DNA of 43,869 bases, taken from positions 1-43,869 of the forward strand of contig JAAWKB010000008.1 in NCBI GenBank assembly GCA_022797115.1, in the 5' to 3' direction. The translations under genes and the position numbers were made by a program. This stretch comes from Oscillospiraceae bacterium. GTDB lineage: Bacteria; Bacillota; Clostridia; Oscillospirales; Oscillospiraceae. Below, piece by piece: positions 1-6,644 of the stretch. The notes beneath the pieces are model-generated. The model had not been told where the DNA came from. It saw only the letters and a program-made list of their open reading frames with translations, and did no database searches. Positions within the stretch are counted from its first letter, which is position 1, and every line of letters starts with the position of its first letter.

Positions 1-542
1 CGGAAGAACCCGGTTTCATCAATGTGGACGAATCGGACATACTGCAATTGAAATGCGGCGAGGCCGTGTTCCTCTATGAAAGCCCCCTCGTCTTCTCTGC
101 GGAAGACGGGATAGCAGTGGTAAAAAGAACGGTGAAAAAGATGCGGCCAGCGCCAGACCGTGTGGTGTTGCTTACCGTTCTTATGATTATTGCGAACTAT
201 GAGTGCGATTTGGATCTAATTGGACAAATTACAGATCCATTAACTGAAGCATTTTCAGAGGATACAGTTATAATTTTCGGTGCAAAATTCTCCAATGAAA
301 AGGGAATCCGTTTTGTAATGGCCACCGCTGAGGGAAAACATGGTTCAAAACTTTTTTGCATGGATGATTCTTTGGAAGCTCCAGCTTTGGATAACACTGA
401 AATGCGGGAGACACTTTCTCCCCCCGGGCTTAGCGATGCCGAACTGATTGACGCTGCGGCGGAAATGATTTTAGAAACGGAGCATATTACGGTCGCTATG
501 CTTCAACGCCGGTTCAATAAGAGAGCACATGACTCCAGATAA
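1..542 (+). CDS. FtsZ-like C-terminal part fused to FtsK-gamma-like winged helix (5' partial)
   Basis: The frame is open to the left edge, so the gene starts outside the window; the GTG at 24 is internal to it. Just upstream of that codon the frame reads PGFINVDESD, which matches the FtsZ/tubulin T7 synergy loop (NxDxxD, N-D-D all kept). The following part (DLDLIGQITDPLTEAF, then VIIFGAKFSNEKG and VMATAEG) follows the FtsZ C-terminal domain pattern (IIFG..., VTVIATG). After a linker, the last 40 residues (LIDAAAEMILETEHITVAML and QRRFN) match the FtsK gamma DNA-binding winged helix around its LLQRRF helix, but end earlier than the family does. Seen: both similarities. Inferred: a mobile-element FtsZ-like GTPase carrying a DNA-binding tail. 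Base composition is lower in G+C than the core genes to the right, as expected of acquired DNA. Confidence 0.6.
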   Translation, partial: EEPGFINVDESDILQLKCGEAVFLYESPLVFSAEDGIAVVKRTVKKMRPAPDRVVLLTVLMIIANYECDLDLIGQITDPLTEAFSEDTVIIFGAKFSNEKGIRFVMATAEGKHGSKLFCMDDSLEAPALDNTEMRETLSPPGLSDAELIDAAAEMILETEHITVAMLQRRFNKRAHDSR

Positions 543-565
543 TCTATCAATCATGGAGGAACTCT

Positions 566-844
566 ATGAAGACTGAGGGCATTTTTGAGAAAATTTCCGG
601 CTTGAACACACCGGGCCTGATCCTTTTGGCCGCTCGGCTTCTCGCATATGCGCCACCGAGGAACGGGAAAACAAGCGGCCCATACTGTCGGACCTGGGAG
701 AATCGGGAGCCTTTGTGCCAGAAGCGGATATTGTTCTATTTTTACAAATACCAGGAAATGCTGGAGCTGATTGAATTCGCCTTCAGGGATACCCTCTATG
801 TGCTGGGGGATGTGATCGACCGGGGGCGGATGGAAAAGCAATAA
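566..844 (+). pseudogene. Fused remnants of DnaB-type helicase and metallophosphoesterase
   Basis: An ATG with a GGAGGA ribosome site opens a 92-codon frame, but its content is a mosaic. Around 602-645 the frame gives LNTPGLIL, like the LNVPVI-LSQLSR strand of replicative helicases. The helicase match then continues in another frame (codons from 658 read EERENKRPILSDLGESGAF and PEADIVLFL, the DnaB RPxxSDLRESG...QDAD motif), so there is a frameshift. From about 745 the first frame resumes with EMLELIEF and DTLYVLGDVIDRG, the GDxxDRG metal-binding motif of PPP-type metallophosphoesterases, and stops soon after. Neither enzyme can be functional. It lies 23 bases after the FtsZ/FtsK-like gene, which fits a decayed mobile element. 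The stretch 845-930 shows nothing recognisable. Confidence 0.65.
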
Positions 845-930
845 AATAGGACACAGTTTGCGCGGGACACATTTCTTTGTTTTTGATTGCCGCACAGCGG
901 TGGAAGGACACCAACGGGACACACTGGCAC

Positions 931-963
931 AAAAAAGAGGGGAACGAGTTTCCCCGTTCCCCT
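931..963 (-). terminator. Rho-independent terminator of the perR-rbr operon
   Basis: Nine-base arms AGGGGAACG (938-946) and CGTTCCCCT (955-963) with an 8-base loop. Read on the minus strand the stem is followed by six T (931-936). It sits 18 bases after the stop of the last operon gene. Confidence 0.85.
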
Positions 964-980
964 GATCTGTGATATCTCGC

Positions 981-1310
981 TCAGTCCAGAATCTCCATCA
1001 GCCTGCCGCAGCAGACGGGGATGGGATCGCCAGCCTTGATATGCTCGGTGCGGTTGCAGATATAGCAGTACACATCCGTATCATAGGGGGCCAGCACAGT
1101 GGGCTGGGCCTTGACTTCCTCAGCGGTCAGCCCCTCAATGTGGAACTTGGCCGACTTGTCCTCGCTCTTCATATAGGTGCCCATGGGCTCCAGGCGCTTG
1201 GTACCGCCAGTGCAGTTGCCCATCTTGATCCACAGGGCCTCCAGCTCCGCGGCCTCGGCGGCGTGCTCGGGGATGATCTCAACGATATCCTTGTCAATAC
1301 GGATTTTCAT
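981..1310 (-). CDS. Desulforedoxin-like small iron/zinc-binding protein
   Basis: 109-residue protein, last gene of the perR-rubrerythrin operon, 21 bases after rubrerythrin, with GGAGAGGG before the ATG. The C-terminal 30 residues (YCYICNRTEHIKAGDPIPVC, then CGRLMEIL) follow the desulforedoxin / desulfoferrodoxin N-domain pattern CxxC...CC-G. That fold binds one Fe(SCys)4 centre. The N-terminal 75 residues are acidic and I do not recognise them. There is no second domain with the His4Cys iron site of superoxide reductase, so I do not call it desulfoferrodoxin. From its position I infer a role as electron carrier or partner for rubrerythrin in peroxide detoxification. Confidence 0.6.
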   Translation of the reverse strand: MKIRIDKDIVEIIPEHAAEAAELEALWIKMGNCTGGTKRLEPMGTYMKSEDKSAKFHIEGLTAEEVKAQPTVLAPYDTDVYCYICNRTEHIKAGDPIPVCCGRLMEILD

Positions 1311-1331
1311 AGCGCAATCCCTCTCCGCAGC

Positions 1332-1874
1332 TTAACCGAAGTACCGCTCCAGCAGGCCCTTGAACGCCTTGCCGTGGCGGGCCTCGTCACGGGCCATCTC
1401 ATGGACGGTGTCATGGATAGCATCCAGGCCCAGCTCCTTGGCCTTCTTGGCGATAGCCATCTTGCCAGCGGTGGCGCCGTTCTCGGCCTCAACGCGCATC
1501 TCCAGGTTCTTCTTGGTGGAGTCAGTCACCACCTCGCCCAGCAGCTCGGCGAACTTGGCGGCGTGCTCGGCCTCCTCATAGGCGGCCTTCTCCCAGTACA
1601 GGCCGATCTCGGGATAGCCCTCACGATGGGCCACGCGGGCCATTGCCAGATACATGCCAACCTCGGTGCACTCACCGGCAAAGTTGGCGCGCAGGCCCTC
1701 CAGAATCTCCGCATCCACACCGGCGGCCACGCCGACCACGTGCTCGGCAGCCCAGTTCATCTCAGCCTTCTGCTCGGTGAACTTGGAACCGGCCACGCCG
1801 CACTGGGGGCACTTCTCCGGGGGAACATCGCCTTCATGAACATAGCCGCAGACAGGGCAAACCCACTTTTTCAT
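1332..1874 (-). CDS. rbr: Reverse rubrerythrin (NADH-dependent peroxidase type)
   Basis: 180 residues. The order is reversed relative to classical rubrerythrin: an N-terminal rubredoxin domain ([10 protein letters not shown] ... CPQCG, residues about 6-25) precedes the four-helix ferritin-like diiron domain with ExxH pairs (EEAEHAAKF and DEARHGKAF). Reverse rubrerythrins reduce H2O2 and O2 in obligate anaerobes. I chose the ATG at 1874 over the TTG at 1880 because AAGGAG lies 9 bases from the ATG but only 3 from the TTG. It lies 31 bases after perR and is probably co-transcribed with it, giving peroxide-induced expression. Confidence 0.9.
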   Translation of the reverse strand: MKKWVCPVCGYVHEGDVPPEKCPQCGVAGSKFTEQKAEMNWAAEHVVGVAAGVDAEILEGLRANFAGECTEVGMYLAMARVAHREGYPEIGLYWEKAAYEEAEHAAKFAELLGEVVTDSTKKNLEMRVEAENGATAGKMAIAKKAKELGLDAIHDTVHEMARDEARHGKAFKGLLERYFG

Positions 1875-1905
1875 AATCAATATCTCCTTATATCCTGAAT
1901 GATTT

Positions 1906-2313
1906 TTATTGACGCCTTTCGGCGCTCATAACATGTTTGTCAGCGTACTTCCGGCATGTGGGGCACAGCCCCCGGTATACCACCGTACACGCCTCCAACA
2001 GAAACCCCCCTGTATCCGGGGGTACTTCCATTTCTACAGGCGGGATATCCGCCACTGTGCCGCAAATGCGGCATCTGGCATGGCCATGGGGATGGAGCTG
2101 CCCATCATAGCGGTTTTCACCGCCAGCCAGTTCCAACCGCAGGACCTTCCCCTCCTCCGTCATCCGGGCCAGCACCCGGTACACTGTAGAGCGGCTGATA
2201 GTAGGGTGCTCCACATGCACATAATCATACACCATCGCTGCGGTGGGGTGCCCCCCCATTTCACACAGCGTGCGGTGGATGATCTCCTTTTGCATGGTAT
2301 TTCTATCCGCCAT
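1906..2313 (-). CDS. perR: Fur-family peroxide regulator PerR
   Basis: 135-residue Fur-family repressor. The five regulatory-metal ligands of Bacillus PerR (H37, D85, H91, H93, D104) all line up at a constant offset of 15: H22 in [11 protein letters not shown]70 in NRYD, H76 and H78 in HGHARC, D89 in TVADIPP. The structural zinc site is CRIC (81/84) with CPTC (117/120). Asp at 70 and 89 and the rubrerythrin gene next door support PerR over Fur or Zur. The N-terminus is about 15 residues shorter than in Bacillus. AAGGAG is 8 bases before the ATG. First gene of the operon; the promoter overlaps a palindromic operator, so autoregulation is likely. Confidence 0.88.
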   Translation of the reverse strand: MADRNTMQKEIIHRTLCEMGGHPTAAMVYDYVHVEHPTISRSTVYRVLARMTEEGKVLRLELAGGENRYDGQLHPHGHARCRICGTVADIPPVEMEVPPDTGGFLLEACTVVYRGLCPTCRKYADKHVMSAERRQ

Positions 2314-2330
2314 GGGTCTAACTCCTTATT

Positions 2331-2343
2331 AGGATTAAATCCT
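2331..2343 (-). promoter_or_regulatory. Candidate PerR operator
   Basis: Perfect 13-base palindrome AGGATTAAATCCT. It lies between the -10 box and the ribosome binding site of perR, at the predicted transcription start, where a bound Fur-family repressor would block transcription. The PerR box of Bacillus is also AT-rich with a similar 7-1-7 symmetry, but the sequence differs, so the assignment is by position. Confidence 0.55.
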
Positions 2344-2350
2344 GTTAGAG

Positions 2351-2379
2351 ACTATATCATGAAGTACTCCCTCTGTCAA
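2351..2379 (-). promoter_or_regulatory. Sigma-A promoter of perR-rbr operon
   Basis: Minus strand: consensus -35 TTGACA (2379-2374), 17-base spacer, -10 TATAGT (2356-2351). The predicted start falls next to the 13-base palindrome. Confidence 0.85.
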
Positions 2380-2434
2380 GCACAATTTTACGATCTTTCA
2401 GGGCTGTACGGATAGAATACCCAAAATAAATCAT

Positions 2435-2472
2435 CCCCATCCGGCTCGGGAGAGCCCCCGGGCCGGATGGGG
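2435..2472 (-). terminator. Strong hairpin terminator downstream of the sulfite reductase-like gene
   Basis: Perfect 11-base arms CCCCATCCGGC (2435-2445) and GCCGGATGGGG (2462-2472). On the minus strand a T-rich run follows after five bases. It would end leftward transcription from 2694 before the perR promoter. I see no gene in 2473-2693. Confidence 0.65.
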
Positions 2473-2693
2473 TCTTATGTATCTATTGCAGCAGGGGTGC
2501 AGCCGGGCCCGCCCGACGTACCACGCAAACCGATGGATACACGCCATGTTCTGTCATGCCCAATTTCCTCCCCACCGGCATGGCGGCGGCAAAGGGGCGG
2601 GCAATATGGAAACGGATCAAGGGCAGGGTTTGACGCCCATGCCCAGGATATCCACACCAAGAGGCAGAATGCCTGCTCACCCCGCTTTTCCGG

Positions 2694-3647
2694 TCAGCAG
2701 GTGGCGCCGCCTACCAGATGGAGCTCCGCATCTAGAATCTGCTGCTTGCGCTCAAGCAGCTCGTTGCCCAGCAGCTGCTGTTCCACATTCTCAAAGCCCA
2801 GGCGCTCAATGGTCTTGGCGAAACGCTCGCCGGTCTTGCCCTGCTCGCGGAAGAGCAGGATTGCCTTCTCTATGACCGCCATGGCCTCATCCTTGTCGGT
2901 AAAGACCTTGCTGAGGGCCTGGCCCTGGGCCACCTTCTTGCCCCAGCGGCCGCCGATATAGATCTTATAGCCATAGGTGCCCTCGTCCAGCGCGTCAAAG
3001 TGGCAGGCGCCGATGCAGCGGCCGCAGTTGTTGCAGATGTCCCTGTCAACCTCCAGCACACCGTCCTCCAGCTTGGCCGCGCCCATGGGGCAGACCTGAA
3101 CCACGCCGCATTTCTTGCAGCCGTTGCACTCGTCCTGGTCCAGGCCGGGGATGCGCTGGCCGATAATCCCCAGGTCGTTCAGGTCAGGCTTGACGCAGTT
3201 ATTGGGGCAGCCGCCCACGGCGATTTTGAACTTGTGGGGCAGCCTCACGCCACGGTAGCCCTCATAGAAGCGTTGATGGATCTCCTCGCTCAGACCGAAG
3301 GAATCCAGCAGGCCGTACTGGCAGGTGGTGCCCTTGCAGGCCACCACGGGGCGCACCAGGGAGCCGGTGCCGCCTGTAGCCAGGCCCTCCTTGGCGATAT
3401 AGGCCCGGAAGTCCTCGATCTTGTCGTAGGGGATGCCCTGGACCTCGATGGTCAGGCGGGTGGTAAAGGTGACAATGCCGTTGCCGAACTTCTCGGCAGC
3501 CTCAGCGATGCACCGCTGCTGGGCAGCGGTGATCTTGCCGTTGACCGTGATGATGCGGCCGGAGAAATTGTCCGTGCCCTTGTTGCTCAGAAAACCAAGC
3601 GCCTTCACGCGCTTCTCATCCGCCACGCTGATGGTTAATGTTGCCAT
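2694..3647 (-). CDS. Siroheme/[4Fe-4S] sulfite reductase-like protein with ferredoxin domain
   Basis: 317 residues. An N-terminal nitrite/sulfite reductase ferredoxin-like half (VTFTTRLTIEVQGIP) is followed by the siroheme-coupled cluster motif: ACKGTTCQYG with only four residues between the cysteines (most of the family has five), then GGCPNNC. Next is an inserted 2x[4Fe-4S] ferredoxin (CNGCKKCGVVQVCP and CNNCGRCIGACHFDA). This layout resembles AsrC-type and other small anaerobic sulfite reductases. The electron donor subunits AsrA/AsrB are not beside it; instead it is probably co-transcribed with the CoA-disulfide reductase 98 bases upstream. The natural substrate cannot be fixed from sequence. 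AAGGAG precedes the ATG. Confidence 0.75.
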   Translation of the reverse strand: MATLTISVADEKRVKALGFLSNKGTDNFSGRIITVNGKITAAQQRCIAEAAEKFGNGIVTFTTRLTIEVQGIPYDKIEDFRAYIAKEGLATGGTGSLVRPVVACKGTTCQYGLLDSFGLSEEIHQRFYEGYRGVRLPHKFKIAVGGCPNNCVKPDLNDLGIIGQRIPGLDQDECNGCKKCGVVQVCPMGAAKLEDGVLEVDRDICNNCGRCIGACHFDALDEGTYGYKIYIGGRWGKKVAQGQALSKVFTDKDEAMAVIEKAILLFREQGKTGERFAKTIERLGFENVEQQLLGNELLERKQQILDAELHLVGGATC

Positions 3648-3745
3648 AATACCTGCTCTCCTTTTGTATCTGAATCATTCGTTGTTACAAATCCTGACAT
3701 ACACAAAGTATCCCCCGCCCGTCCAGCATCCTCCGCCGCAGGCTC

Positions 3746-5374
3746 TTACTCATCCATCTCCGTGAAGGTAGTGCCGCCCTCCAGGACGGTGGTATTGGTA
3801 TAGCCGTAATACTTCAGCCGGTTCTGTGTCAGGTAGGCCCGCTTGCCCTTGGTACACACCAGCAGCAGCTTGGCGTCCTTGCTCAGGCCGTCCACCTCGC
3901 CGCTGATGGCGGTGAGATCCAGATACCGCTTCTCCGGCAGGGAGGGGCTGATGGCGCAGTCAATGACCTCATAGCCCTCCGCCTTGCCTTCGGCGTACTC
4001 CACAGGGGTGATGGAATCCATGCCGCCGTCCAGCTTGTTCATCAGGATATTGATGCTGTGGGCAAAGGGATGGATGGCGGTGGAGAAGGGCGGCGCATAG
4101 GCAAAGTCCATCGCGGCCAGCTGGTCGACGGTAGCGCCCAGGGAGATGGCGGTGACGGCAATATCCGTGACCTTATCTACCGCCCCCTTGCCCAGCACCT
4201 GCACGCCCAGCAGCTTCCGGGTGGCCCGGTCGGCGGTCATCTTCACAATAAACAGGCCCGCGCCGGGGTAATAGTGGGCCTTGTCGTCCACCACGGTGAT
4301 GACGCTCACTACGTCATAGCCCTCCGCCCTGGCGGCGGTCTCGGTCAAGCCGGTGCGGCCCGTATTCAGCCCGCCGGGCAGCTTGGCTACGCCTGTGCCC
4401 AGCACGCCGGGATACGCCGTCTCCTTCCCGGCCAGGTTCCCCGCCAGGATCCGCCCGGCGATGTTGGCCGTGGAGCCCATGGGGGACCAGGCGGGCTTGC
4501 CGGTCTGGCGGTTCGTGACCATCGCGCAGTCGCCGGCGGCGTAGATATCCTCTACGTTCGTGCGCAGATACTGGTCGGTGAGGATCGTGCCCTTGAACAT
4601 CTCAATGCCGGAGCCCTCCAGGAACGCGGTGTTGGGCCGGATGCCAATTGCCAGCACCAGCGCGTCGGCCTTCATGCCCCGCTTGCTGGTGAGGACCTTC
4701 TCCACCTTGCCGCTGCCCTCCACGCCCTCCAGGGAAACGCCGGTCATGGGCATGATGCCCTCCTCCGCCATCCTGTTCTCCACGTATTCGCTCAGCTCGG
4801 GGTCCAGGAAATTGGGCAGCACATGGGGGGCGAAGTCGATGACCGTGGTCTTCACGCCCTTGGCGGCCAGGTTCTCCGCCACCTCCAGCCCGATGAAGCC
4901 GCCGCCGGCCACCACGGCCCGTTTGATCTCCCCGGCCTCCACCGCCGCCCGCAGGCCGATGGCGTCGTCCGGGGTGCGCATCACGAACACATTTTTCAGG
5001 TCCAGGCCCTGGATGGGGGGGACGAAGGGGGATGCGCCGGTAGCGATGACCAGCTTGTCATAAGCGTACTCCGCCACCTCGCCAGTCCGGAGATACTTGG
5101 CCTCCACCTTGTGCTCGGAGGGCTTCACCGCCACAGCCTCAGTCTGGGTGAGAACCTTTGCACCGGTGAGCTTCGCAAACTTTTCCGGGGTGTTTACGAT
5201 CAGCTCACCCTTCTCGTGAATCACGTCGCCCACGTAGTAGGGCAGGCCGCAGCCGGCATAGGAGATGTCCTTGCCCTTGGTCAGCACTGTCACTTCACAG
5301 CTGCGGTCCTCCCGCAGCAGCTTGGCCGCCACCTTGGTGCCTGCCGCCACGCCGCCTAATACCAGTACTTTCAT
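3746..5374 (-). CDS. CoA-disulfide reductase with C-terminal rhodanese domain (CoADR-Rhd)
   Basis: 542 residues, the usual size for the fusion. N-terminal FAD Rossmann motif (LVLGGVAAGTKVAAK), single redox cysteine C42 in SYAGCGLPYYVG as in CoADR/NADH oxidase/Npsr enzymes, an NAD-binding GGGFIGLEVAENL motif, and the FAD-binding TNVEDIYAAGDCA. The last 90 residues are a rhodanese domain with active-site C507 in VCTKGKRA. The family reduces CoA disulfide, CoA persulfides or polysulfide with NAD(P)H; the rhodanese cysteine carries sulfane sulfur to C42. With the downstream sulfite reductase-like gene this suggests sulfane-sulfur reduction or redox protection. Cytoplasmic. Confidence 0.9.
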   Translation of the reverse strand: MKVLVLGGVAAGTKVAAKLLREDRSCEVTVLTKGKDISYAGCGLPYYVGDVIHEKGELIVNTPEKFAKLTGAKVLTQTEAVAVKPSEHKVEAKYLRTGEVAEYAYDKLVIATGASPFVPPIQGLDLKNVFVMRTPDDAIGLRAAVEAGEIKRAVVAGGGFIGLEVAENLAAKGVKTTVIDFAPHVLPNFLDPELSEYVENRMAEEGIMPMTGVSLEGVEGSGKVEKVLTSKRGMKADALVLAIGIRPNTAFLEGSGIEMFKGTILTDQYLRTNVEDIYAAGDCAMVTNRQTGKPAWSPMGSTANIAGRILAGNLAGKETAYPGVLGTGVAKLPGGLNTGRTGLTETAARAEGYDVVSVITVVDDKAHYYPGAGLFIVKMTADRATRKLLGVQVLGKGAVDKVTDIAVTAISLGATVDQLAAMDFAYAPPFSTAIHPFAHSINILMNKLDGGMDSITPVEYAEGKAEGYEVIDCAISPSLPEKRYLDLTAISGEVDGLSKDAKLLLVCTKGKRAYLTQNRLKYYGYTNTTVLEGGTTFTEMDE

Positions 5375-5426
5375 CGTCTCGACTCCTTTGCAGCAAATTT
5401 AAGCGTTTGTCATTTTGTAAGTAGGC

Positions 5427-5454
5427 ACTCTTTTTTCTTGCCAGAAAAAAGAGT
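5427..5454. repeat. A/T-rich hairpin, member of a dispersed terminator-like element
   Basis: Perfect 11-base arms ACTCTTTTTTC and GAAAAAAGAGT around a 6-base loop, followed by CAAAAAAGGAACC. The sequence and its TCAAAA-type tail resemble the hairpin at 33812-33850. It lies between the homocysteine methyltransferase and CoADR genes. Confidence 0.6.
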
Positions 5455-5524
5455 CAAAAAAGGAACCCGTACTCTGCGCTGTCATAGTGTATTCAAAAAA
5501 GCGTGGACCAAACGCAGTTTGGCG

Positions 5525-5567
5525 ATAAAAATTTCTTTTGATCCTTTTCTTTTCAAAGGAAAGGGTG
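5525..5567 (-). repeat. Second A/T-rich dispersed element, probable terminator of the methyltransferase gene
   Basis: Directly after the stop codon at 5569. On the minus strand it reads CCTTTCCTTTGAAAAG, AAAAGGATCAAAAG and then AAATTTTTA. That is an imperfect stem followed by the same ATCAAAAGAAA string found at 33838-33849. A further small palindrome CCAAACGCAGTTTGG (about 5508-5522) adjoins it. Region 5455-5524 holds no gene. Confidence 0.5.
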
Positions 5568-5568
5568 A

Positions 5569-6441
5569 TTACCTGCCCAGCGCCGCCGCCAGCGCCCGGA
5601 TATAGGCCGGCGCCGTCCCGCAGCAGCCGCCCACAAGCCCTGCCCCAGCCGCCGCCAGGACCCCCATGTGCCGGGCAAAGTCCGCCGGCCCCATGCTGTA
5701 GACGGCCTCTCCCCGGCTGTTGATCACCGGCAGGCCCGCATTCGGCTTGGCGACGATCGGGACTTGCACCGCTGTGCGCATAGTGCGCACCACGGCCTCC
5801 AGCTGGTCCGGGCCCACCGAACAGTTGACGCCCACGGCAGCCGCGCCCATCTCCGCCGCCGCCGCTGCCGCCTCCCGGGCATTCCCGCCGAAGGGCACGC
5901 CGCCGTCGGCCTCCACGGAGAAGCTGCACCACACCGGCAGGCCAAGGTCCGCCGCCGCGTCCAGCGCGGCTACCGCCTCATCCACGCCCATCAGGGTCTC
6001 CACCGCCAGCAGGTCCACCCCGGCGGCCGCTAGGGCCTCCATCTGCTCCCGGTAGATATCGTAGGCCACGCTGTAGGGCAGGTCCCCTGCCGGCTCCAGG
6101 GGCCTCCCTACTGTGGACAGATCCCCGGCTACCAGGGCCTTCCCGCCTGCCGCCTCCTTCGAGAGGGCGACGAGGGCGGCGTTGAGCTCCCCCACCTTCT
6201 CCGCCAGGCCAAAGTTGGCCAGGCCCAGGCGGTTCGCTGAAAATGTCGCCGCGCAGAGAATCTGGCTCCCCGCCTCCACATAGCCCCGCTGGAGCGCCAG
6301 CAGGGCCTCCGGATGCTCCAGCACCCACAGCTCCGGGGAGACGCCCACCGGCATCCCGGATTCCCGCAGGTTAGAGCCCGTGGCGCCATCCAGAAGGACA
6401 GCCCCGCGGCTGGCCCATTCGATCCATTCTTGTCTTGTCAT
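5569..6441 (-). CDS. Homocysteine S-methyltransferase family protein
   Basis: 290-residue single-domain protein of the zinc-dependent homocysteine methyltransferase family (MetH N-module, BHMT, MmuM). Zinc ligands are C207 in GVNCS and C273-C274 in GGCCGT; the N-terminal LLDGATGSNL and the FSANR loop are also family signatures. It transfers a methyl group to homocysteine to give methionine. Without the folate, cobalamin and activation modules it must use S-methylmethionine or another small donor, or act with separate corrinoid proteins. The sequence does not say which. A promoter lies upstream and no riboswitch is visible. Confidence 0.85.
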   Translation of the reverse strand: MTRQEWIEWASRGAVLLDGATGSNLRESGMPVGVSPELWVLEHPEALLALQRGYVEAGSQILCAATFSANRLGLANFGLAEKVGELNAALVALSKEAAGGKALVAGDLSTVGRPLEPAGDLPYSVAYDIYREQMEALAAAGVDLLAVETLMGVDEAVAALDAAADLGLPVWCSFSVEADGGVPFGGNAREAAAAAAEMGAAAVGVNCSVGPDQLEAVVRTMRTAVQVPIVAKPNAGLPVINSRGEAVYSMGPADFARHMGVLAAAGAGLVGGCCGTAPAYIRALAAALGR

Positions 6442-6494
6442 GCTGTGTGCCTCCCTATGGGGACGCGCCCCGCAGGGACGCAGGATTCTGCTTT

Positions 6495-6523
6495 ATGATA
6501 CAGGAAATCCGTCTGGAATGCAA
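6495..6523 (-). promoter_or_regulatory. Promoter of the homocysteine methyltransferase gene
   Basis: Minus strand: -35 TTGCAT (6523-6518), 17-base spacer, -10 TATCAT (6500-6495), 54 bases before the ATG. Confidence 0.65.
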
Positions 6524-6542
6524 GTCCTCCCGGACAACTCCG

Positions 6543-6582
6543 GTGTAAAAAATGCTGCCCGGGCAGCCGCCCTGTTTCCATC
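6543..6582. promoter_or_regulatory. Bipartite motif with internal palindrome between two divergent promoters
   Basis: GTGTAAAAAAT (6543-6553) and CCTGTTTCCATC (6571-6582) flank the perfect palindrome GCTGCCCGGGCAGC (6554-6567 with the adjacent base). The same two blocks occur at 9728-9738 and 9744-9755 upstream of the first ECF sigma gene, there 5 instead of 17 bases apart. On the minus strand the palindrome is followed by six T, so it could also act as a terminator of antisense transcription. Function unknown. Confidence 0.45.
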
Positions 6583-6588
6583 CCCCCC

Positions 6589-6617
6589 TTGTGCCTGGCC
6601 GTGCTGCATGGTATGAT
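6589..6617 (+). promoter_or_regulatory. Promoter of the unknown gene at 6645
   Basis: -35 TTGTGC (6589-6594), 17-base spacer, -10 TATGAT (6612-6617). Confidence 0.6.
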
Positions 6618-6644
6618 TTGATAAAAAAGGAGGTGCGGTGATAC

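Noticed and set aside
981-1310. Call as superoxide reductase (desulfoferrodoxin)
   Set aside because: The catalytic His4Cys iron-site domain is missing; only a desulforedoxin-like tail is visible.
2473-2693. Plus-strand frames downstream of the sulfite reductase-like gene
   Set aside because: No ribosome site, no domain, arginine/proline-rich composition typical of shadow frames.
4058-5359. 433-codon open frame opposite CoADR
   Set aside because: Shadow of a G/C-rich gene: no family motif, low-complexity composition, and the opposite strand has clear FAD/NAD motifs.
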